The notes below the pieces were generated by a model. It was given only the letters and a program-made list of their open reading frames with translations. It had not been told where the DNA came from and made no database searches. The position numbers were made by a program, and so were the translations under genes. Positions 16,721 to 26,283 of a DNA stretch of 35,128 nucleotides are shown piece after piece (within the stretch, counting starts at the first letter, position 1; each line of letters starts with the position of its first letter). Source of the DNA: an uncultured Bacillota bacterium (GTDB lineage: Bacteria > Bacillota > Clostridia > Christensenellales > UBA1242); assembly GCA_949296805.1 (NCBI GenBank), contig CASFPO010000002.1, forward strand, positions 1 through 35,128. The letters are read 5' to 3'.

Positions 16721-17092
16721 TTAAACCCTTATCATTCCCACAATACAGACAACCATAATTGATAAAGCCACTAAAATTTTTGAAATGTCAATCAATTTAT
16801 CTCTAATTAAAGACTTTTTAAATTGTTTTTTGTAGTATTCTATATTGTCGTTGACATACTGCGTAGTTACACTGGTAGAGTTTATTATATTTACACAATA
16901 TATTTTAAACTCTTCATCAAAAGACAAATGATAATCAAAATAATATTGCCTGCAAAATATTACTATCCAGTAAATACACAATATAATCAAACAACTTAGC
17001 GCAAAATAGACTAAACCTCCCCAATACATTTGAAGAGAGGCAAACAATACTGTCAAGCTTAGTAATATTATTGTTACTAAAAAATTTTTCAT
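16721..17092 (-). CDS. Small membrane protein of unknown function (three helices)
   Basis: I do not recognise this 123-residue protein. It has hydrophobic helices at about 3-21, 25-47 and 101-120. Between the last two lies a soluble segment of about 50 residues with several Tyr and Lys. The start overlaps the stop of the 116-residue membrane protein as ATGA, so the pair is translationally coupled, which suggests the two act together. It is the last gene of the arginine phosphatase-rpiB-gap transcript. No catalytic motif is visible. Confidence 0.7.
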   Translation of the reverse strand: MKNFLVTIILLSLTVLFASLQMYWGGLVYFALSCLIILCIYWIVIFCRQYYFDYHLSFDEEFKIYCVNIINSTSVTTQYVNDNIEYYKKQFKKSLIRDKLIDISKILVALSIMVVCIVGMIRV

Positions 17093-17439
17093 ATGTTAAT
17101 AGTCAGTATGAAAAGAACCACAATTGTAACGACAAAAATTACATACAAGACTATCCAAGTAATAGACTTTTTATGAGCCCTTACCCAAGAAAAAGCTAAT
17201 ATTATACATAAAATGTAAGCAATAACTTGACCTACTGCACTAAAAGAATTGGATAGACTGCTATTATTTTCAAACACAAGAGTAAGTAGCAGAGAAATGG
17301 CAATGCAACCAATACCTACAAAGGCAACAAGTGACAAAATCATATTAAAGGTAAAATGATTACTTTTATTTTTGTCTTTTTTTACCGAGTTGTTAACTAC
17401 TTCATCTTTAGTAATTTCTGTTTCGTTAAAATCTTTCAT
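17089..17439 (-). CDS. Small membrane protein of unknown function (charged N-tail, three helices)
   Basis: I do not recognise this 116-residue protein. A charged, Lys/Asn/Asp-rich N-terminal tail (1-28) is followed by helices at about 32-56, 66-86 and 93-114. The loop at 57-65 is Ser/Asn-rich. AAGGAG lies upstream of the ATG, and the gene begins 8 nt after gap ends. It overlaps the next membrane gene by four bases. Its tight packing behind gap places it in a six-gene operon, but nothing in it indicates a link to glycolysis. Confidence 0.7.
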   Translation of the reverse strand: MKDFNETEITKDEVVNNSVKKDKNKSNHFTFNMILSLVAFVGIGCIAISLLLTLVFENNSSLSNSFSAVGQVIAYILCIILAFSWVRAHKKSITWIVLYVIFVVTIVVLFILTINI

Positions 17440-17447
17440 ACAGCTCC

Positions 17448-19275
<1,828 letters not shown>

Positions 19276-19285
19276 TAAAGCCACC

Positions 19286-19708
19286 TCAATATTTTTTAAT
19301 ACGCCTAGCGTGCCTACCGCCTTCAAAATCGGTAGTTAAAAATACTTTGATTATCTTGATCGCTTTCTTGGCTGAGGTATATCTTCCAGAAAGGCAAAGA
19401 ACATTTGCATCATTATGTCTTCTTGCTAAAGAAGCGAAAGTTTCATTCATACATAAAGCAGCTCTAATTTTAGGATTTCTATTAGCAACAATACTCATAC
19501 CAATTCCAGAGCCACAGATGTATATCCCTACATTTCGAGGGTCCTCGGCTACTTTAAGGTTTGCCGCCTTGGCAAAGTCTGGATAATCATCAGGCTGTTC
19601 TCTTGAATAACATCCAACATCTATTACAATAATATTTTCGCTATTAAAAAACTTTTTAATCTCCTCTTTAAGTAAATATCCAGCGTGATCACTTGCTAAA
19701 ATTATCAT
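19286..19708 (-). CDS. rpiB: Ribose-5-phosphate isomerase B
   Basis: Interconverts ribulose-5-phosphate and ribose-5-phosphate in the pentose phosphate pathway; some relatives are allose- or galactose-6-phosphate isomerases. Visible are ASDHAG (5-10), the catalytic cysteine C65 in CGSGIGM, and H98 in ARRHNDAN. Length 140 is usual. The ATG at 19708 has GGAG about 10 nt upstream. An in-frame TTG three codons earlier sits too close to that box to be the start. It follows the arginine phosphatase gene by 16 nt, the same pairing as ywlE-ywlF in Bacillus. Confidence 0.92.
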   Translation of the reverse strand: MIILASDHAGYLLKEEIKKFFNSENIIVIDVGCYSREQPDDYPDFAKAANLKVAEDPRNVGIYICGSGIGMSIVANRNPKIRAALCMNETFASLARRHNDANVLCLSGRYTSAKKAIKIIKVFLTTDFEGGRHARRIKKY

Positions 19709-19724
19709 ACAGTTCAATCTCCAA

Positions 19725-20135
19725 TTATAATATTTCTATAATTTTGTTTATACCTAAAATTATATCCTTTGCGCATTGCTTATAAACCTCAAGGTTTTGC
19801 CCGTAAGGGTCAGCAATATCGTGTCCAATTAGCTGTTTATAAGATATAACATTTTTGGCTTTTAAACAATCTTTTTGCACCTGTGTCATTGTAATATAAA
19901 AAGTATTATTATCAACTTTTTTTAACTTAACAGATTTGCGATTAGACGCAATACAACCAAAAATCTTTAAAGTTTGTTTTGCATTAAAAGTTATATTTTC
20001 TCCGTTGGCGTTTAGCCCACGAGAGAAGACTTTTATGTTATCAAGCTTTCGGTCCTTTAAGATTTTTTTCATAAGTCTTTCCGCCATGATAGACCGACAA
20101 GTATTGCCGGTACATACAAAACAGATTTTTGTCAT
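19725..20135 (-). CDS. Protein-arginine-phosphatase, YwlE-like (low-molecular-weight phosphatase family)
   Basis: Removes phosphate from phospho-arginine on proteins, opposing the kinase McsB. The P-loop is CTGNTCRS, with nucleophile C8 and R14, and the general acid lies in ADPYG near the C-terminus. T12 in the loop is the residue that in Bacillus YwlE gives arginine over tyrosine specificity; tyrosine phosphatases of this fold usually have Ile there. Length 136 fits. AGGAG precedes the ATG. The neighbour rpiB supports the YwlE assignment. No McsB or ClpC gene is in the window; ClpP, the protease that degrades arginine-phosphorylated proteins, is encoded about 5 kb away. Confidence 0.82.
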   Translation of the reverse strand: MTKICFVCTGNTCRSIMAERLMKKILKDRKLDNIKVFSRGLNANGENITFNAKQTLKIFGCIASNRKSVKLKKVDNNTFYITMTQVQKDCLKAKNVISYKQLIGHDIADPYGQNLEVYKQCAKDIILGINKIIEIL

Positions 20136-20170
20136 AATGCTCCTAACAGTACAATTCTATCACACAAGCT

Positions 20171-20215
20171 AAAAAAAACAAAACAAATTCTGTTTATTTT
20201 TTGTTTTGTTTGTTA
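20171..20215 (-). terminator. Weak A/T terminator overlapping the end of rsfS
   Basis: On the minus strand AAACAAAACAAA pairs with TTTGTTTTGTTT and a T-run follows. The 5' arm overlaps the Lys/Asn/Gln codons at the end of rsfS. The stem is nearly all A-T, so partial readthrough into the arginine phosphatase gene is likely. Confidence 0.55.
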
Positions 20216-20535
20216 ATTAAAATCTTTTTAGAGTGATACAGTTTATCAAGGCTGTATTTCTCTCTTGTTAAAGGCGAAAAAGAATGAATAATAATTTGGT
20301 CAAAATCAAACACAATCCAATCCCCTTTGTTGTAACCCTCAGGATAATCTTGAATACTCATATCATTTAAAAAATTTAAGGCAAATTTTTTATTCGCCTG
20401 CTGATTTGCATTTGTTAGCAAAATAACATATCTAAAATTATCGTTTTGCTTCAAATCAAAAACAGCTATATCTTTACATTTTTTTTCTTTAAAGTATTCT
20501 ATAAATTTTAGTATTCTTTCATCAATATTATCCAC
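20194..20535 (-). CDS. rsfS: Ribosome silencing factor RsfS
   Basis: Binds uL14 on the large ribosomal subunit and blocks subunit joining when nutrients are low. The protein matches the RsfS/YbeB layout: an N-terminal helix, a mixed sheet, and the conserved WIVFDFDQIIIHSF...TREKYSLDKLY region (about 68-97). Length 113 is typical. It starts at GTG, with AAGGAG about 8 nt upstream. It has a consensus promoter and is divergent from the orphan membrane protein. In most Firmicutes nadD and yqeK come between yhbY and rsfS; neither is in this window. Confidence 0.9.
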   Translation of the reverse strand: MDNIDERILKFIEYFKEKKCKDIAVFDLKQNDNFRYVILLTNANQQANKKFALNFLNDMSIQDYPEGYNKGDWIVFDFDQIIIHSFSPLTREKYSLDKLYHSKKILINKQNKK

Positions 20536-20557
20536 TAAAAAAACTCCTTACATTGTA

Positions 20558-20586
20558 AGTATAGATTAAAAATAAATTAATGTCAA
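20558..20586 (-). promoter_or_regulatory. Sigma-A promoter of rsfS
   Basis: On the minus strand TTGACA (20586-20581), 17-nt spacer, TATACT (20563-20558). A near-consensus promoter 20-odd nt before the GTG start. Confidence 0.85.
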
Positions 20587-20599
20587 CCTATTTATAATG

Positions 20600-20626
20600 T
20601 TTACATAACTAAAATGTGTCTATAAT
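20600..20626 (+). promoter_or_regulatory. Promoter of the orphan membrane protein, apparently leaderless
   Basis: A perfect TATAAT (20621-20626) sits six bases before the ATG at 20633, the expected transcription start. TTTACA (20600-20605) is the best -35, with a short 15-nt spacer. No Shine-Dalgarno is present. The -10-to-ATG layout is the same as in the recombinase gene. Confidence 0.55.
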
Positions 20627-20632
20627 TAATTT

Positions 20633-21430
20633 ATGAAAACATTTTTATATATATTTCAAGTGTTGTTAAAAAGTTGTGTGATTTTTTTGATATTTTTTAT
20701 ATGGCTTAGGTATATTTTCAGCTCAGTCTGGCTTGCCGTTATTATTTCAATTGCAATAACTCTAATCCTAGAACTGCTTTCAAAAGCAATAAAACGAAAT
20801 AAAGGTATAAAAGCAAGCTTGAAATTAAAAGAAAAAGAAGACGCTGAAAATATGTTCTTTTCTATTTTACGAAATGAAAGAAAGCTGGATTTTTACTATA
20901 ATCTAGCAAAAACAAGGCATTGCAACGTTAGTAAAAATAAAAAATACATTACAGTTCATCATCCTGACAAACAAGATGTTATAATGTATCCATTTATAAA
21001 GTTTCAATCCTTAAGTATAGACAATGTGGTAGAAATTATAGAACATATTAAAAAACCAATAAACAAACTAGTAATACTATGTAACGACTATGATAAAAAC
21101 CTAACAAATCAATTAAAGGACTTTTCAACAGAGATTGTTTTGCTTGACAAGTATCAAACTTACAAAAGTTTGTACCAAGAATATGATTTTTTCCCTGAAA
21201 TTACCGAAAAACTCAATCCCAAAGTAAGTTACAAACATTATTTAGCTTTAGCGTTTAATAGATCTAAAACCAAAGGCTATCTTTTTTCTGCCATTGTACT
21301 TTTAATTGCAAGCTTTTTTGTTCAATATAACTTGTACTACTATATCTTTTCAACTATCTTACTGATATTTTCACTTATATCTTTTGCAACTACAAGCCAT
21401 AATATAAAAATTGAAAAAGAGCTTTTATAG
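20633..21430 (+). CDS. Four-helix membrane protein of unknown function
   Basis: I do not recognise this 265-residue protein. Two hydrophobic helices lie at the N-terminus (about 5-27 and 30-50) and two at the C-terminus (about 215-231 and 234-253). They flank a soluble domain of about 160 residues that should face the cytoplasm, since Lys/Arg-rich stretches border it. The soluble part has NKLVILCNDYDKN and TEIVLLDKYQTYKSL, alternating strand-helix segments that faintly recall the end of Mrr-like nuclease folds. No PD-(D/E)xK residues are evident, so I do not assign that function. It is inserted, in the opposite direction, between yhbY and rsfS. Confidence 0.7.
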   Translation: MKTFLYIFQVLLKSCVIFLIFFIWLRYIFSSVWLAVIISIAITLILELLSKAIKRNKGIKASLKLKEKEDAENMFFSILRNERKLDFYYNLAKTRHCNVSKNKKYITVHHPDKQDVIMYPFIKFQSLSIDNVVEIIEHIKKPINKLVILCNDYDKNLTNQLKDFSTEIVLLDKYQTYKSLYQEYDFFPEITEKLNPKVSYKHYLALAFNRSKTKGYLFSAIVLLIASFFVQYNLYYYIFSTILLIFSLISFATTSHNIKIEKELL

Positions 21431-21467
21431 GCTATTTTAAAGCTATTATGTAATAATAATATAACAA

Positions 21468-21764
21468 TCAAATAAGCTCGATATGTTTAAATTCTTTTTT
21501 AGAAGATTTTCTATATATAATTACCATTCCACCTATTACCTGAACGGGCTCTGCCTTAAGCTTATCACAAACAACTGCCATAATTTCCTTTGGTTTAAGC
21601 TCACAAGCTTTTAAAACCTTTATTTTAACAAGCTCCCTTGCCTCTAAAAGAGAGTTAAGTGCTTGCAAAGAATTTTCAGTCAACCCCTCTTTACCAATTT
21701 GCATAACGCTTTCTAAAGCGTTACCAAGCCCTCTAAGATATGCTCGTTGTTTTGTTGTTATCAT
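21468..21764 (-). CDS. yhbY: CRM-domain RNA-binding protein YhbY (YqeI-like)
   Basis: A small RNA-binding protein associated with pre-50S ribosomes. The 98 residues form one CRM domain: [15 protein letters not shown], the GxxG-type loop GKEG, and the end strands [12 protein letters not shown]. The start at 21764 is chosen because AAAAGGAG lies just upstream; an in-frame ATG 16 codons earlier would overlap obg and lacks a site. It follows obg by 25 nt and is cotranscribed, as in many Firmicutes. Confidence 0.9.
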   Translation of the reverse strand: MITTKQRAYLRGLGNALESVMQIGKEGLTENSLQALNSLLEARELVKIKVLKACELKPKEIMAVVCDKLKAEPVQVIGGMVIIYRKSSKKEFKHIELI

Positions 21765-21789
21765 ATTTTCTCCTTTTAAAAGATAGATT

Positions 21790-23058
21790 TTATTCGCTAT
21801 ACTCAAAGACAATATCTTTTATCTTTACAACACTTCCATTTTTTAAGCCTCTTTCCTTTAACATATCAATAATACCCATCTCTTGCAGACGCTTTTGAAA
21901 ATAAGCAAATGACCGTGTATCTGAAAGCACTACACCTCTAATAAAATTATCAATTTTTCCACCACTTACAATAAAGGCGCCTTCGTCATCCCGTGTAATT
22001 TTTATAGACTGATAATCCTTTTTGTCAAAATCATATTCTTCAACTTCAAGTGGAGGCTTTTTAGGTAATTTAGAAAGCATTTGCAAAGTTTTAAGTTTCA
22101 TCTCTTCAATACCCTTCAAGGTTACACCAGAAAGGCAGATAAACTCACAATCAAACTCTTTTTTAAATTTATTTAATCTTTCGTTTAATAGTTCTTCGCT
22201 AATCAAATCAATTTTTGTAAAAACAACAAGTTGCGGTGTATTAACAAGTTCACTACTGTATTTTTTTAGTTCTTGATTAATAACAATATAGTCATCAATG
22301 AAATCTCTTCCATCAGACTGAGATATATCCACAAGATGAAGAATAAGTCTAACCCTTTCTACGTGTTTTAAAAAATAATGACCAAGCCCTTGCCCATCAC
22401 TTGCCCCCTCAATCAGCCCTGGAATATCAGCAACTACAAAGGTTTGACCTTTAACCTGGCATACTCCAAGATTTGGATATAAAGTTGTGAATGGATAATT
22501 TGCAATCTTAGGATTGGCATTAGAGATACAAGAAAGTAAAGTTGACTTACCAGCGTTAGGATAGCCTACAAGTCCGACATCAGCAATTGTTTTAAGCTCC
22601 AAGATAACCTCTTTAGGAGCTGTTACTTCCCCTAATTGAGAATAATGTGGAGCTTGCTTAATAGACGACTTGTAATAAGCATTGCCGTGCCCACCCTTGC
22701 CACCTTTCAGTGCAATAAATTCCATATTATCTTCATAAAGGTCGGCAATGACTTTTTCAGTTTTGCCATCCAAAATAACTGTACCACAAGGCACATTGAT
22801 TATTATATCTTTACCACTAGCCCCTGATTGATTTTTATGTGCCCCATTTCCACCATTTTCTGCAAAAAACTTTTTATGAAATCTAAAATCATATAGAGTA
22901 TTTAAAGACTGAGTAGCCCTAAACACTACATTGCCACCCTTTCCGCCTTCTCCACCATCAGGACCACCTTTTGCTGTCATCGCATTTCTTAAAAAAGAGG
23001 TAGAACCATTTCCTCCATTTCCAGCTTTAATAACAATTTTAACCCTATCTAGAAACAT
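21790..23058 (-). CDS. obg: Ribosome-assembly GTPase Obg (CgtA)
   Basis: A GTPase that binds the 50S subunit and links ribosome assembly to the stringent response; it also binds ppGpp. The Gly-rich Obg fold covers 1-158, with many GG turns. The G domain has GYPNAGKS (165-172), switch II DIPGLIE (211-217) and TKID near 285. A C-terminal OCT domain (about 345-420) is present, as in Firmicutes Obg. AAAGGAGG is followed by ATG at ideal spacing. Length 422. Confidence 0.96.
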   Translation of the reverse strand: MFLDRVKIVIKAGNGGNGSTSFLRNAMTAKGGPDGGEGGKGGNVVFRATQSLNTLYDFRFHKKFFAENGGNGAHKNQSGASGKDIIINVPCGTVILDGKTEKVIADLYEDNMEFIALKGGKGGHGNAYYKSSIKQAPHYSQLGEVTAPKEVILELKTIADVGLVGYPNAGKSTLLSCISNANPKIANYPFTTLYPNLGVCQVKGQTFVVADIPGLIEGASDGQGLGHYFLKHVERVRLILHLVDISQSDGRDFIDDYIVINQELKKYSSELVNTPQLVVFTKIDLISEELLNERLNKFKKEFDCEFICLSGVTLKGIEEMKLKTLQMLSKLPKKPPLEVEEYDFDKKDYQSIKITRDDEGAFIVSGGKIDNFIRGVVLSDTRSFAYFQKRLQEMGIIDMLKERGLKNGSVVKIKDIVFEYSE

Positions 23059-23155
23059 TTTACCTCCTTTCTTTTTGCGTTTGAAACCTTTTAATTTTAA
23101 AGATATCTAAATGTAAACTAGCAAATATTGTATTATGTCTTGCATAAGTTATAGG

Positions 23156-23794
23156 CTATATAGTATTATGCACTGCATAATAGTTACATATGTCTGTAAA
23201 TGGACAAGTATTACAATTTGGCTTTATCGCTTTGCACATATATCGACCAAAATGGACTAGTTGAAGATGTAACTTACCCCACTTATCTTTATCAAAAATT
23301 TTCATTAAAGTTAGTTCGCACTTAAGTGGATTAGTAGTTTTTACAAAGCCCAGCCTATTGGATACTCTCAGAACATGAGTATCAACAGCTATAGCATTGC
23401 CTTTAAAAGCCTCAGAGTAAACCACATTTGCTGTTTTACGCCCTACTCCTGCAAGTTTTTGCATCTGCTCAATATCATTTGGTACTTGTCCATCAAATTT
23501 TTCTAACAAATCTTTACTCATTGAGAGTATATTTTTGGCTTTGTTATGATAAAAACCGCAGGAATGAATTTTGTCTTCAAGCTCCTCTTGGCTCAAGGAA
23601 AGCATTTTCTCTGGCGTTCCATAATCTTTAAAAAGCTCTTTTGTGACAATATTTACCCTTTTATCAGTGCATTGTGCAGAAAGAATAACCGCTACTAATA
23701 GCTGATAAACTGACTGATAGTCAAGCTCACACTTTGGATTTGGATACAGCTTGTCGAGTTTTGCATAAAAATCTTTAACGTCTTTCTTATCCAT
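23156..23794 (-). CDS. nth: Endonuclease III, base-excision repair glycosylase
   Basis: Removes oxidised pyrimidines and nicks the abasic site. The helix-hairpin-helix is LAGVGRKTANVV, with catalytic K120 and D138 at the same numbers as in E. coli. The [4Fe-4S] ligands are C187, C194, C197 and C203 (C-x6-C-x2-C-x5-C). Length 212 is normal. It lies 11 nt after lysS and has only a weak AAGAAG site, so it probably depends on lysS translation. The final codons include a perfect 9-bp palindrome (23164-23182). Confidence 0.94.
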   Translation of the reverse strand: MDKKDVKDFYAKLDKLYPNPKCELDYQSVYQLLVAVILSAQCTDKRVNIVTKELFKDYGTPEKMLSLSQEELEDKIHSCGFYHNKAKNILSMSKDLLEKFDGQVPNDIEQMQKLAGVGRKTANVVYSEAFKGNAIAVDTHVLRVSNRLGFVKTTNPLKCELTLMKIFDKDKWGKLHLQLVHFGRYMCKAIKPNCNTCPFTDICNYYAVHNTI

Positions 23795-23805
23795 ACTTGT
23801 ACTTC

Positions 23806-25272
23806 TTACAATTTTTTCATTAGTGGGAATAAAACTGTATCTCTAATATTTGGCAAATCAAACACAAATTGAATAAATCTATCAATACCAAAACCTAAAC
23901 CTGAAATTGGTGGCATTCCATGTTCCATTGACAACAAGAAATCTTCATCAACATCCATTGTCTCGTCATCGCCAAGAGCTTTTTCTTCCAATTGTTTTTC
24001 AAGTAATTTTCTTTGTGTTATAGGATCAACAAGCTCTGAATAGGCTTTAACAAGTTCAGCTCCGCCAGCAACAACCTGAAACATATCAACAATTCTTGGG
24101 TCTTTGTCATTCCTTCTTGCCAGTGGCACCAAAACAGCAGGATAATTGTATATTATAGTTGGATTAACAATCTCTGCCCTAATCTTTCTTTTGTAGATAT
24201 AATCAATCAAAGTTCTAATGGTTTTGCACTCTGCAAGATCATTATAACCAAATAACCCTTTATCAACAACTTTTTTCTTGAAAGCGTCAACATCCTCTTC
24301 TGCCAAAAAATCAAAGCCGAGGATTTCTCTCATTTTTTCAACATAATTTAGTCTAGGCCAATCACTATTGAACTCAATTTCCTTGCCATTAAACACAGTC
24401 TTTGTTGAACCTATTATTTCTATTAATAGCTTGTTGACCATTTCATAGAAAAACTTGATATTATCCTCAAAATTCCAATAGGATGCATACCACTCAACTT
24501 GTGTAAATTCTTGAAGGTGCGATGGGTCCATCCCCTCATTTCTAAAGTCCTTACCCATTTCAAAAACTCGATCAAAACCTGCACAAATACACATCTTTAG
24601 CCAAGTTTCGGTAGCTATTCTTAAGTTGCACTCCATATCAAGAGCGTTATGATGAGTAAAGAATGGCTTTGCACTTGCTCCCGACACGTTTGTTTGAAGC
24701 ACAGGAGTTTCAACCTCTAAAAAACCATTATCTTCAAGATATCTTCGGATAAAGGATTCTGCCTTACTCCTTGCGATAAACACTTTCCTTGACTTTTCGT
24801 TAGTAATTAGATCTAAATATCTTTGCCTATATATAGTCTCAGGATCAGTCAAGCCGTGAAATTTTTCTGGCAAAGAACGTAAGGTTTTTGAAAGAAGAGT
24901 AACTTTTTCTGCCCTTACTGTAATTTCGCCTGTTTGCGTTTGATAAACTTCGCCTTCAACACCAACAAAATCGGCAATATCAATCATCTTTTTGTAAAAA
25001 TCATAGGACTGTTCATCGAGTTCGTTTCGACCTACTGACACTTGAATCTTTGCATTTATATCTCTGATATGGATAAAACCGAATTTGCCCATAACACGTT
25101 TAAAAACTATTCTGCCAGCTATCTTAACTCTCTCGCCCAATTTTTCTCTTGCCTGCTCAATAGTGCAAGTCCTTTCAAATTTATCCTTATAAGGCACCTC
25201 TCCTAAAGCAATTAAATCTTGTATTTTTTTTCTTCTTACATCAACTTCATTTGACAATGTTTGTTCTTGCAT
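23806..25272 (-). CDS. lysS: Lysyl-tRNA synthetase, class II
   Basis: Charges tRNA-Lys. An N-terminal OB-fold anticodon-binding domain (about 50-145) precedes the class II core, with motif 2 FRNEGMDPSHLQEF and motif 3 GLGFGIDRF (Arg about 465). The start at 25272 is chosen for GGAGG four bases upstream; it gives 488 residues, the usual size, instead of a longer frame with 18 extra hydrophobic residues. It is transcribed from its own promoter, followed by nth. Confidence 0.95.
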   Translation of the reverse strand: MQEQTLSNEVDVRRKKIQDLIALGEVPYKDKFERTCTIEQAREKLGERVKIAGRIVFKRVMGKFGFIHIRDINAKIQVSVGRNELDEQSYDFYKKMIDIADFVGVEGEVYQTQTGEITVRAEKVTLLSKTLRSLPEKFHGLTDPETIYRQRYLDLITNEKSRKVFIARSKAESFIRRYLEDNGFLEVETPVLQTNVSGASAKPFFTHHNALDMECNLRIATETWLKMCICAGFDRVFEMGKDFRNEGMDPSHLQEFTQVEWYASYWNFEDNIKFFYEMVNKLLIEIIGSTKTVFNGKEIEFNSDWPRLNYVEKMREILGFDFLAEEDVDAFKKKVVDKGLFGYNDLAECKTIRTLIDYIYKRKIRAEIVNPTIIYNYPAVLVPLARRNDKDPRIVDMFQVVAGGAELVKAYSELVDPITQRKLLEKQLEEKALGDDETMDVDEDFLLSMEHGMPPISGLGFGIDRFIQFVFDLPNIRDTVLFPLMKKL

Positions 25273-25316
25273 AGTTCCTCCATTTATAAAACTAAGTCTA
25301 AAATTTGCTTTATAAT

Positions 25317-25345
25317 AAAGTACCACAAAAACAAAATTATGTCAA
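25317..25345 (-). promoter_or_regulatory. Promoter of lysS-nth
   Basis: On the minus strand TTGACA (25345-25340), 17-nt spacer, TACTTT (25322-25317), with a TG one base before the -10 (extended -10). It begins immediately after the transglycosylase stop codon. Confidence 0.65.
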
Positions 25346-25885
25346 TTATTTATACTTATTTTTATAATAATGATAATTCTTATATACCTTATTTACATAG
25401 ACTTCGGTCTCATTATAAGGAATTTTTAATAGAGTTTTGCCATCCTGGGAATACTCCTTATTTTTCAGCCAATTTTTTACATTTGTTGGCCCTGCATTGT
25501 ATGCACACAATACCACCCTATCATTTTGAAAAACCTTCATTAGATAATAAACATAATAAACGCCTAGCTGTAAATTATACTCTGCCGTGTACAATAATTC
25601 CTCGCTATAATCTAAGCCCATATTTTCTGCCAGCCACTCTGCTGTTGACGGCATTAGTTGCATAAGCCCAACAGCACCCTTACTTGACAACGCAGTTTCT
25701 TTAAAACTACTTTCTGCATTTACCATTGAGGCTATCAAGGCACTATCAATGTCATATTGGCTAGATATCTCTCGTATCTCCTCAGAATATGTCATTGGAT
25801 AGAAATAACTGTAAAAACAGCTTAAAGAATATGCAAGCAAAATCGAAACAATTGTAAGAATTAAAATGGAAAAAGATATCCGCAT
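25346..25885 (-). CDS. Membrane-anchored lytic transglycosylase (SLT family)
   Basis: Cleaves peptidoglycan glycan strands between MurNAc and GlcNAc. An N-terminal hydrophobic segment (about 5-27) anchors or exports it. The SLT domain has catalytic E58 in NAESSF, GAVGLMQLMP (70-79) and AYNAG (128-132). At 179 residues it is a minimal single-domain enzyme. No Shine-Dalgarno is visible before the ATG; a TAAACT six bases upstream could be a -10 of a leaderless transcript, but no good -35 was found. It could serve wall growth or sporulation; the sequence does not say. Confidence 0.85.
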   Translation of the reverse strand: MRISFSILILTIVSILLAYSLSCFYSYFYPMTYSEEIREISSQYDIDSALIASMVNAESSFKETALSSKGAVGLMQLMPSTAEWLAENMGLDYSEELLYTAEYNLQLGVYYVYYLMKVFQNDRVVLCAYNAGPTNVKNWLKNKEYSQDGKTLLKIPYNETEVYVNKVYKNYHYYKNKYK

Positions 25886-25954
25886 ATAATTAGTTTATTT
25901 AATAATAAAATATTCATACCTATAAATTCCATTTACTTACGATAATAAACAAAA

Positions 25955-26212
25955 TCATATGGCTTCAACCAATCTTTTAGCTCCGTTAATCTGAACTTTA
26001 AAAAAGCCATAGAATGAACGAAAAGGTTTGCTATTAATAAAATTTTTTGCAACCGTCAATAGCCTTTCATCAAACCTGACTGAAATTCCGCAAGCCTGCC
26101 CCACCTCCTTGGGTGTATTGATAATATCGACATACAGACCATTTGATTTGAACATATTGGCTAGATATAAAGTTTCATTCCGAGACGAAAAAACAGCGAT
26201 TATATACCTCAT
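25955..26212 (-). CDS. DUF3343 protein, putative sulfur or selenium carrier
   Basis: A small protein (85 residues) matching DUF3343, a family often found beside YedF/SirA-like proteins and SufS-like desulfurases and proposed to carry sulfur or selenium. It has a ferredoxin-like pattern: strand YIIAVF, helix, then NTPKEVGQACGISVRF, whose conserved C41 is the likely acceptor. The start at 26212 has a strong GGGGAGG five bases upstream and is preferred to an ATG seven codons earlier. It is divergent from the cysteine desulfurase 71 bp away, which fits a donor-acceptor pair. No selD or selA is in the window, so the element handled is unknown. Confidence 0.75.
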   Translation of the reverse strand: MRYIIAVFSSRNETLYLANMFKSNGLYVDIINTPKEVGQACGISVRFDERLLTVAKNFINSKPFRSFYGFFKVQINGAKRLVEAI

Positions 26213-26283
26213 AAAGCCTCCCCAAATATTCACACATTCCCTTCTAAAACACTATATTGTAAATATAGAGGAATGTTTACAAA

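Noticed and set aside
20633-21430. Mrr-like restriction nuclease domain in the orphan membrane protein
   Set aside because: Only the strand-helix rhythm near residues 145-180 is reminiscent; no PD-(D/E)xK residues are visible, so the function is left open.
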